DNA of 52,428 nt from Streptomonospora mangrovi (GTDB lineage: Bacteria; Actinomycetota; Actinomycetes; Streptosporangiales; Streptosporangiaceae), in the NCBI RefSeq assembly GCF_027604915.1, contig NZ_JAJAQC010000053.1:1-52428 (forward strand), read 5' to 3'. The notes under the pieces were generated by a model. The model saw only the letters and a list, made by a program, of their open reading frames with translations. It had not been told where the DNA came from and ran no database searches. The position numbers and the translations under genes were made by a program. Below are positions 16,701 to 22,763 of the stretch, in pieces (position 1 is the stretch's first letter; each line of letters opens with the position of its first letter).

Positions 16701-19700
16701 TCCGGGGCGGCCGGGACGAGGCCGCCGAGGAGGCGGCCGCCGAGGCACGCGCCGCGCGCGGCGACACCGCGCAGGCGCGGCCTGAGGGCAAGCCGCCGCT
16801 CCAGTTGGACCACGGCACGGGCGAGCACGAGAGCCTGTCCGAGGTCACCCGCGCCGTGGCGGCGCCCGAGGACCGAACCCGCCCGGCCCGCGCAACGGAC
16901 CCGGACGCCACCCGGCCGCCGTCGCCCGACACCGCGCCCGCACCGGACCGCGCGCGGCCGGAGAATCCCGCCGCCGCCGACCGCGCGCGAGGCGGCGAGG
17001 TGCCCGAGGCCGGCGGGGAGCAGCCCTCGCCCGCGGAGTCGGGTGCGGCCGGTCTCCGCATCCCCGACCTCTCGGCCCCCAAGCCCGCGCTGCAACTGGA
17101 CCACGGCACCGGCGAGCATGAAAGCCTCTCCGATGTCGCCAACGCCGCAGCGACCACGCCCCCGCACGGAGACCGCCCAGCGGAGCGCCCCACCCGCGCC
17201 GCGCGCCGCCCGTCGGGCGCCCGGCGCGCCGAGGAGTCGGCCGCCGGATCGGGTACTGAGGCGGCTCTGGACACGCCAGCAGAGGCGTCGCGCGACGCCT
17301 CTGACGTGGAGACGCCTTTCCACGGCGACGGCGGCGCGGACCGCCGCGCCGCAACGGTGCGTCAGTCGGGTCCTGAGACTGCTGCGGACACGTCGGCCGA
17401 GGCGCCGCGTGGCACCTCTGACGTGGAGGCGCACCCCTCCGGAACGCGCGCGGATGAGCGCGCCAACGAGGGCCGCTCGTCGGGTGCGCGGCGCGCCGCC
17501 TCGGCTGTGCCTCCGGCGGGCGACACCGCTGATGCCGACGTCCCTGACAGCGCTCCTGACTCCTCCGCCGACGTGGACACCACGGGCGCGGCGCCCGATC
17601 CGGTCAGCCCGTCCCCCGGAGGTGTTTCGGACGACGACGGGCCGGAGGCGGCCACGGCCGTCCCGCCGCAGGACGACACCCGGGGCGGATCCGGCTCGGA
17701 GGCCCCGCGCGAGCACCACGACGAACCGCGCGACCGCGCCGCCTCCGACCGGCTGGAGGTGCTGGACCGCTACCTGAACCACGCCGACACCCCGCCGCCG
17801 CCCCCGCCGCGCTTCGCGGAGGCGACCGGGAGCCAGCCGCCGCGTCGGCCGGTCTCGTGGTTCGCCGACACCCCCGTTCCCGCCCCCGCCGATCGGGGTC
17901 CGTCCGCCTCCCGGGCGGCGGAGTCGGCGGGAGTCGAGAGCGCGCCGGGCTCGGCGTCCGACGACGACCCCCGCCGGGTGCCCGATGAGCGGCACGGCTC
18001 CGGCCGGAACGCCGCCCGCGATGCGGCCGGCCACGGCGGCGCCCACGGACCGGCCCGCACACCGCGCGCGGCGGAGCACACCGATCGTGCCGACGACACC
18101 ACGTCGGTGGACGACCCCGCCATGGAGACCGGGCACGCCGCGCGCGCCGGTGGCGTGCCGGAACCCGGCCCGGCCGAGGATTCGCTTGACTCCCGGCCGC
18201 ACGGCGACCGGCACGAACCCGCCTCCACCGCCCACGGCGCCGCGCCGGCCCACCCGGACGCCGACCGCGCCGCCTCGACCGACGCGCCCGCCTCCGCCGA
18301 CGCCGCCTCCGGCGGCGCGGCGGTCCGCCAGGCTCCCCGCGACCAGGGCGGCGACCTCGCGAACGCCGGGCGCGCCGCAGAGAGCCCGGCCGACCGCGCC
18401 GGACACGGCGCCGAGTCCGCTCCGGCTTCAGCCTCGGCCTCGGCCAAGCCGCCCCTCGAACTCGACCACGGCACCGGCGAGCACGAGTCGTTCGGACACG
18501 TCAACGCGCCGCAGCGCACCACGGCCGCCGACCTCGAAGCCGCCGAGGCCGCGGCCATCCGCGCCCGCCGCCGCGACCTCGCCCACAACACCGGCTCCTC
18601 CGGCCAGGGCGACACCGCCGACCCCGGCGGCGACAGCGCCTCGGCCCAGCGGCAGGCCGACCCCGCCACGGGGGGCGAGCGCTCCATGCGCCTGGCCCGC
18701 ACCATCCGGGCCAACCCCACCGGCGGGCAGCCGTCCGCCGCCCCCGGCCGCACCGCCGACCCCGCCGCCCCTCGCGACTCCCGCGACTCCGCCGCGCGCG
18801 ACCCCGAGACCACCGACCCCGACGCACCCGGCGCACCCCCGGCATCCCCGACGCGCGGGGGCCGCACCCGCACCCCCGCCACGGGCGACGACAACGTCTT
18901 CAGCCGCGTCGCGCAGAACGCCCGCCGCCTCAGCCACCTCTTCGGCCAGACCCCGCCGGGCACCCCCCCGGAGTCCGCGCCGGCCGAGGGCGGGCGCGGC
19001 CGGGGCGACACCCGCACCCGGTCCGGCGCCGACACCCCGGCCGCCGGCGCCACCGGCACCGCGCCCGGCGCGCCCGCCGACTCCCACGCCGACAAGCCGT
19101 CACTCCAGCTCGACCACGGCACCGGCGAGCAGCAGCGGCTCGGCGACACCCCCAACGGCACCCCGTCCCACGCCCAGCCCGCGCGAGGCGGCGGCGCCGG
19201 ACGCCCGGCGGCGGATTCCGACTCCGGCGCCACGCGCGGGTGGCGGCGACTGGCGCGGGTCGTCACCGGCGGCTCCACGCCGGCGGCCCGCTCCGACCTC
19301 CCGCCCGGCGACATCGAGCGCCTGCGCACCGCCCTGCCCGCCCCCCGCACCGTCGTGGTCCTGGGCTGCACCGGCGGCGCTGGCCAGACCGTCACCACCC
19401 TCATGCTGGGCCACACCCTCGCGGCCTACCGCGACGAGCGCGTGGTGGCCGTCGACGTCAACCCCGGCGGCGGCGGGCTGTCGCGGCGCGTCCGCGCCGA
19501 GACCCCCGAGACCCTCACCTCGCTGCTGGCCAACGCCGAGGCCGTCAACGGCTACCTGGGCATGCGCCGCTACACCTCCCAATCGCCCAGCGGCCTGGAG
19601 GTGGTGTCCACGCTGGACGACCCCTACGTCCAGACCCTCGACGACCGCGACTACGCCGGGCTGGCCGGCCTGCTGGAGCAGTTCTACGAGGTCGCGCTGC

Positions 19701-20140
19701 TGGACCCCGCCGCCACCGGGGTGGCGCGCGCTCTGCCGGTGGCCGACGGCATGGTCCTGGTGGCTCCGGCCAGCGAGGATGCCGCCCGCGCCGTGGCCAT
19801 GACCTTCGAATGGCTCGACGGGCACGGCTACGCCGCCCTGCGGTCCAAGGCCGTGGTCGTCATCAACGGGGTCAGCAAGCGCAGCCTCGCCGACGTCGAC
19901 GCCGCCGAGCAGGTGGCGCGCGGGCGCTGCCGGGCGATCGTGCGCGTCCCGTGGGACGACCACCTGGCGGCCGGCAAGGTCGTCGACACCGGCGCGCTGC
20001 GGGCCACCACGCGGCGCGCGCACGCGGCCCTCGGCGGGGTGCTGATGCACGGCCTGGCGGCCGTGCCCGGCCCCGGCGCCGGGCCGGGCGCGCCCGGCGG
20101 CGGCCAGGGCCCCCGGCGGGCGCCGGAGGCCCGCCGATGA
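13727..20140 (+). CDS. giant TcpE-like / disordered repeat / ParA-like fusion protein
   Basis: A single uninterrupted 2137-codon frame starts at GTG 8 nt after AGGAGG. Residues 1-125 resemble TcpE/ConD conjugation proteins: IEKRLYKLYDFRLPQPVS, then two membrane helices (VVYLGVLLGVFAVWLTLMVL and WHVVWLVPPFVIAFLAT), then an arginine-rich strand region. Residues about 130-1860 are Ala/Pro/Glu/Asp/Arg/Gly-rich and probably disordered. They contain a duplicated 42-residue block and six copies of KPxLQLDHGTGEHESLSEV. Residues about 1865-2110 form a MinD/ParA-like domain (VVVLGCTGGAGQT, VVAVDVNPGGGGLSRRV, VALLDPAATGV, VVVINGVSKRS), with Thr1882 and Gln1887 where the P-loop lysines should be. I know of no described protein with this architecture. 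It lies in the operon between the small membrane protein and VirB4, so it is presumably a membrane-tethered scaffold of the machine. Confidence 0.8.
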   Translation: MDLPTYTNIWRIEKRLYKLYDFRLPQPVSVVYLGVLLGVFAVWLTLMVLLGVPAETPWHVVWLVPPFVIAFLATRPVIEGKRLSELVVSQVRYVTEARVYTRLAPEREPGEVRVTVRVWHRDPAAGPLPAPGKRAARSAAQAAERGRARRRDRAAEAPVSTPAPRRTARQAPSLEEVLPASPNGSGARAHAGSGPADLPDPAPLWNGEQAAASGPREDYEKHEEYEKYDEAANWRAADPYVPAEPPPSVRERVAEREAAFGGGAEREPWEWEPAEPRAAGAGRRDRVEHADGLDEDDLRDDDLREAEREAAFDGGAEREPWEWEPAKPHAAGAGRRDRVEHADGLDEDRLREAEFWSERRNGFRPERAAGAEAAPARGRRAETEPEPEPEAFAAAAEPWPLPEADDDFPARERESLDQRREWERDYDRDRDRDRAAPRRGMGKKVLNYFGFALDKPAAGSAADRARRDPGAGRGHRPARGHTGPIPGAARTPAELAAHLADYTDERSPDHGVRPDQADRTGSEPATGHTDRLETEPAADHTDRPDPASATGYAVPERAPQRVEDQATPLFAPADPGAESAAPAEPAPDRGTTARRRAEEMMAAPPTPAEAPRGRGTDPAARPLADAGEPEAAEPRRSRDPDAADARQPSRHPEAADASQPSRAEDADTRSGAFGRARPWERRERPAATGSARDRAAGDDTASAADRPGPQRRLRGRIQGVLVTRRLERERDAAETASGVEQAPAEHDTERARERARAAEPPPRAKAQGLGAPESADATETPGPAETGRPSLRARRLQQRPHAAPWDLPTPLDSAAAEQRAQQEGAPAERPAPEAERAQEDREQGAPAEPGEAKPHLQLDHGTGEHESLSEVIRVFSAPPGTAGAVDQPAVRDDEDAAAEREPEAATEVEAEVTAPDTYAEDAQPPAARAAAEAAAEPEDDTKPPLQLDHGTGEHESLSEVTRALSTGTGEPERQGSAALPVQDDREESARPIRGGRDEAAEEAAAEARAARGDTAQARPEGKPPLQLDHGTGEHESLSEVTRAVAAPEDRTRPARATDPDATRPPSPDTAPAPDRARPENPAAADRARGGEVPEAGGEQPSPAESGAAGLRIPDLSAPKPALQLDHGTGEHESLSDVANAAATTPPHGDRPAERPTRAARRPSGARRAEESAAGSGTEAALDTPAEASRDASDVETPFHGDGGADRRAATVRQSGPETAADTSAEAPRGTSDVEAHPSGTRADERANEGRSSGARRAASAVPPAGDTADADVPDSAPDSSADVDTTGAAPDPVSPSPGGVSDDDGPEAATAVPPQDDTRGGSGSEAPREHHDEPRDRAASDRLEVLDRYLNHADTPPPPPPRFAEATGSQPPRRPVSWFADTPVPAPADRGPSASRAAESAGVESAPGSASDDDPRRVPDERHGSGRNAARDAAGHGGAHGPARTPRAAEHTDRADDTTSVDDPAMETGHAARAGGVPEPGPAEDSLDSRPHGDRHEPASTAHGAAPAHPDADRAASTDAPASADAASGGAAVRQAPRDQGGDLANAGRAAESPADRAGHGAESAPASASASAKPPLELDHGTGEHESFGHVNAPQRTTAADLEAAEAAAIRARRRDLAHNTGSSGQGDTADPGGDSASAQRQADPATGGERSMRLARTIRANPTGGQPSAAPGRTADPAAPRDSRDSAARDPETTDPDAPGAPPASPTRGGRTRTPATGDDNVFSRVAQNARRLSHLFGQTPPGTPPESAPAEGGRGRGDTRTRSGADTPAAGATGTAPGAPADSHADKPSLQLDHGTGEQQRLGDTPNGTPSHAQPARGGGAGRPAADSDSGATRGWRRLARVVTGGSTPAARSDLPPGDIERLRTALPAPRTVVVLGCTGGAGQTVTTLMLGHTLAAYRDERVVAVDVNPGGGGLSRRVRAETPETLTSLLANAEAVNGYLGMRRYTSQSPSGLEVVSTLDDPYVQTLDDRDYAGLAGLLEQFYEVALLDPAATGVARALPVADGMVLVAPASEDAARAVAMTFEWLDGHGYAALRSKAVVVINGVSKRSLADVDAAEQVARGRCRAIVRVPWDDHLAAGKVVDTGALRATTRRAHAALGGVLMHGLAAVPGPGAGPGAPGGGQGPRRAPEARR
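14489..14770 (+). repeat. tandem duplication inside the giant gene
   Basis: Two near-identical 126-bp blocks (14489-14614 and 14645-14770) recur with a 156-bp period, preserving the frame. Each encodes a 42-residue unit with AEREPWEWEPA and RRDRVEHADGLDED. The blocks differ at only a few residues (GG/DG, E/K, R/H), which points to a recent duplication. Confidence 0.9.
16283..19150 (+). repeat. six dispersed copies of the KPxLQLDHGTGEHESLSEV motif
   Basis: Copies begin at residues 853, 942, 1022, 1119, 1574 and 1790 of the giant protein (nt 16283, 16550, 16790, 17081, 18446, 19094), each 57 bp long. Copies 1-3 share 40 identical nucleotides from the Asp codon onward, and copies 2 and 3 agree further. 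Copy 4 has SDV for SEV. Copy 5 has LELDHGTGEHESFGHV and copy 6 LQLDHGTGEQQRLGDT. The LDHGTGE core is invariant at protein level, while the sequence between copies is unrelated and low in complexity. Confidence 0.92.
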
Positions 20141-20256
20141 CCCCTCGCACCCCCACGGCCGGGGGCCGGCCCGCGGCCGCGGTGTCCGCGCGGCGGCCCC
20201 CGCACCGCACACCCCACCACGCCGCACACGACAGCATCCGGGAGGCCACTCGATGA
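20137..20256 (+). CDS. 39-residue ORF bridging the giant gene and virB4
   Basis: ATG at 20137 overlaps the TGA of the giant gene (ATGA). GGAGG lies 7 nt upstream. The frame ends in a TGA (20254-20256) that overlaps the ATG of virB4 (20253), again as ATGA. The Arg/Pro/His-rich product (MTPRTPTAGGRPAAA... ending SIREATR) has no recognised domain. The overlap at both ends and the good ribosome site argue for a real coupled cistron. The alternative is that it only carries ribosomes across the 112-bp gap. Confidence 0.45.
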   Translation: MTPRTPTAGGRPAAAVSARRPPHRTPHHAAHDSIREATR

Positions 20257-22763
20257 TCGGCAGCAGAGGCGGAACCCGCCTTTCGGTCCGCTACTTCGAC
20301 GACCGCATCCTGCTCAGCGAAGCCGACGCCTGGGCGTACTTCCGGCTGCCGACGGTCTCCTACGAGTTCGCCACGCCGGAGGAGCGCGAGGCGCTCGCCA
20401 CCAACATCACCATCGCGCTGGCCGCCATCCGGATGAACGACGCCGAGGTCCACCTGCGCGTGGCCCACCGCACCTACCCGGCGGCGGAGTGGGCCACCCG
20501 GCTCGACGGCACCTCCGACTCCGGGCCGGGGTGGTACGACTACCTCGACGAGATGTACCGGCACGTCTGGGCCAAGGACTTCTGGACCAAGGAGGTCTAC
20601 CTGGGAGTCCGGCTGGGCCTGCGCGGCGGGGTGCGCGGCCAGTTGTCGCAGAGCGTGTTCGCCCAGTTCCTGTCGGCCTACCAGCGCGGCGAGCAGATCC
20701 TGGGCATGGAGGACGACGCGATCGACCCCAAGGAGATCGCCCGCTGGACCGACCAGGCCGAACGCCTGGGCCGGGCGCTGGCCGCCAGCTCCCTGCACGC
20801 CCGCCACGCCACCTCCGACGAGATCGCCTGGCTGGTGCGCCACGCGGTCACCGGCACCATCGAGGAGGACCGCCGCTCGGCGGCGGGCCGGCGCACCTGG
20901 GGCCGGGGCGAGATCGAGCAGTTGGTCGAGGGCGTGATCCACAACGGGCGGTCGCTGCTGCGGCTGGACCAGCCCACCGGATCCACCTACATCGCGCACC
21001 TGTCGTTCTCGCGGTTCCCCGACCTCATGCCGTTCCCCGACGGCGAGCCGTGGCTACACTACGCCGACGCGCTGCCGTTCCCCGTCGAGATCTCGCTGCG
21101 GCTGAAGTTGATCCCGCCGGCCAAGGCCAGCAAGGACGTCGGGCGCAAGCTCGCCCACGCCCGCGACATGGACGCCCACATCCGCGAGGCGGGGGTGCCC
21201 GCGCCCATCGCGCTCGCCGAGCAGATCGACGCCGCGCGCATGCTCGAGCACGGCATCACCAAGGAGCGGCTGCCGTTCGTGTACGGCTGGCACCGGCTGA
21301 TGGTGTCGGCGCCCACCGAGGACCTGCTGGTGCAGCGGGTGGAGGCGGTGGTGGAGCACTACCGCGACATCGGCATCGACGTCGTCAACTCCACCGGCGA
21401 CCAGTTCGCGCTGTTCTCGGAGTCGCTGCCGGGCGACCGGATCCGGCTCAACGCCTACGCCCAGCGCCAGCCGCTGCGCACCATCGCCGGGGGCATGCCC
21501 ACGGCCACCATCGACCTCGGCGACCGCCGCGACTCCAGCGGCGCCGGCTGGACCGGCCCCTACATCGGCGAGACCCTGGGACGGGCGCGCTCCATCGTGC
21601 ACTTCGACCCGATGGTGGCGGCGGCCCGCAACCGGCCCACCGCGATCGCGATCACCGGCGAACCCGGCGGCGGCAAGACCACGCTGGCGCTGCTGCTGAT
21701 CTACCAGTTGGCGCTGCGCGGGGTCACCGTGGCGGCCATCGACCCCAAGGGCGACGCGGAGTCGCTGGTCCGACTGCTGCAACGGCGCGGCCGCAAGGCG
21801 AGGATCATGTCGATGGCCTCGGCCGAGCCCGGACTGCTCGACCCGTTCTCCTTCGGCGACGACCTCTCCACCCAGAAGACCATGGCCACCGAGACCCTGC
21901 GGCTGCTGCTGCCCCGCATGAGCGAGGAGCGGGAGTCGGCCATGATCCAGGCGGTGGCGGCGGTGGCCAACCAGCCGCGGCCCAGCCTGGCCAAGGTCGT
22001 CGCCTATCTGGAGGACTCCGACGACGCGGCGTCGCGCAACCTGGGGGCGGTGCTGCGCTCGATGTCGGAGATGCGGCTGGCGGGGCTGTGCTTCGACCCC
22101 CAGGGCCAGACCCAGATCGACACGGAGGGCTGGACCACCGTGTTCACGCTGGGCGGGCTCACCCTGCCCGACTCCACCATCCAGCGCGACGACTACTCCT
22201 ACGAGCAGCGGCTGAGCGTCGCCCTGCTCTACCTGGTGAGCCAGTTCGCGCGGCGGCTGATGAACGGCATCGACCGCCACCTGCCCAAGGCCATCTTCCT
22301 CGACGAGGCGTGGGCGGTGACCTCCACCCCGGAGGGCGCCAAGCTCGTGCCGGAGGTGTCGCGGATGGGCCGCTCGCGCAACACCGCCCTCATCCTGGTC
22401 AGCCAGAACGCCGGTGACCTCCTCAACGAGCAGGTCACCAACTGCCTCTCCAGCGTGTTCGCGTTCCGCTCCAGTGAGCGGTTCGAGGTGGAGAGCGTGA
22501 TGGCGCTGCTGGGAGTCGACCCGTCCGAGGAGCACCAGGCGATGCTCCGCAACCTCGGCAACGGCGAGTGCATCTTCCGAGACCTCGACGGCCGCGCGGG
22601 GCGCATCGCCGTCGACCTGGTGTCCGAGGAGCTACTGGCGTGGCTGGACACCAACCCCACCCGGCAACGACCCGAGACCGCCGAAGACGACACCGCCGGC
22701 CCCGGCGCCCTCGTTGGCACGGGCAGCGCGGGAGGCACCACGAGGACGGGGCACCACCAGTGA
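20253..22763 (+). CDS. VirB4-family conjugation ATPase (TcpF/ConE-like)
   Basis: The 836-residue ATPase powers assembly or transport in type IV secretion. The N-terminal VirB4 domain (about 1-400) includes SVRYFDDRILLSEADAWAYFRLP and EISLRLKLIPPAKA. The C-terminal RecA-like domain has Walker A TGEPGGGKTTLAL with Lys475, IDPKGDAESLVRLLQRRGRKAR, Walker B AIFLDEAWAV with Asp684-Glu685, and SQNAGDLLNEQVTNCLSSVFAFR. All key ATPase residues are intact, unlike the upstream ParA-like domain. GGGAGG precedes the ATG. Its 3' end overlaps the next gene by 4 nt (GTGA), so it is cotranscribed. Confidence 0.93.
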   Translation: MIGSRGGTRLSVRYFDDRILLSEADAWAYFRLPTVSYEFATPEEREALATNITIALAAIRMNDAEVHLRVAHRTYPAAEWATRLDGTSDSGPGWYDYLDEMYRHVWAKDFWTKEVYLGVRLGLRGGVRGQLSQSVFAQFLSAYQRGEQILGMEDDAIDPKEIARWTDQAERLGRALAASSLHARHATSDEIAWLVRHAVTGTIEEDRRSAAGRRTWGRGEIEQLVEGVIHNGRSLLRLDQPTGSTYIAHLSFSRFPDLMPFPDGEPWLHYADALPFPVEISLRLKLIPPAKASKDVGRKLAHARDMDAHIREAGVPAPIALAEQIDAARMLEHGITKERLPFVYGWHRLMVSAPTEDLLVQRVEAVVEHYRDIGIDVVNSTGDQFALFSESLPGDRIRLNAYAQRQPLRTIAGGMPTATIDLGDRRDSSGAGWTGPYIGETLGRARSIVHFDPMVAAARNRPTAIAITGEPGGGKTTLALLLIYQLALRGVTVAAIDPKGDAESLVRLLQRRGRKARIMSMASAEPGLLDPFSFGDDLSTQKTMATETLRLLLPRMSEERESAMIQAVAAVANQPRPSLAKVVAYLEDSDDAASRNLGAVLRSMSEMRLAGLCFDPQGQTQIDTEGWTTVFTLGGLTLPDSTIQRDDYSYEQRLSVALLYLVSQFARRLMNGIDRHLPKAIFLDEAWAVTSTPEGAKLVPEVSRMGRSRNTALILVSQNAGDLLNEQVTNCLSSVFAFRSSERFEVESVMALLGVDPSEEHQAMLRNLGNGECIFRDLDGRAGRIAVDLVSEELLAWLDTNPTRQRPETAEDDTAGPGALVGTGSAGGTTRTGHHQ

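Noticed and set aside
16283-19150. spaced repeats as a CRISPR array
   Set aside because: Repeat spacing is irregular (240 to 1365 bp), repeats are in-frame coding sequence and no cas genes are present.
14067-20140. possibility that the giant gene is a pseudogene or several genes merged by sequencing error
   Set aside because: The frame is open throughout, the repeated motif stays in one frame in all six copies, and both ends encode recognisable domains.
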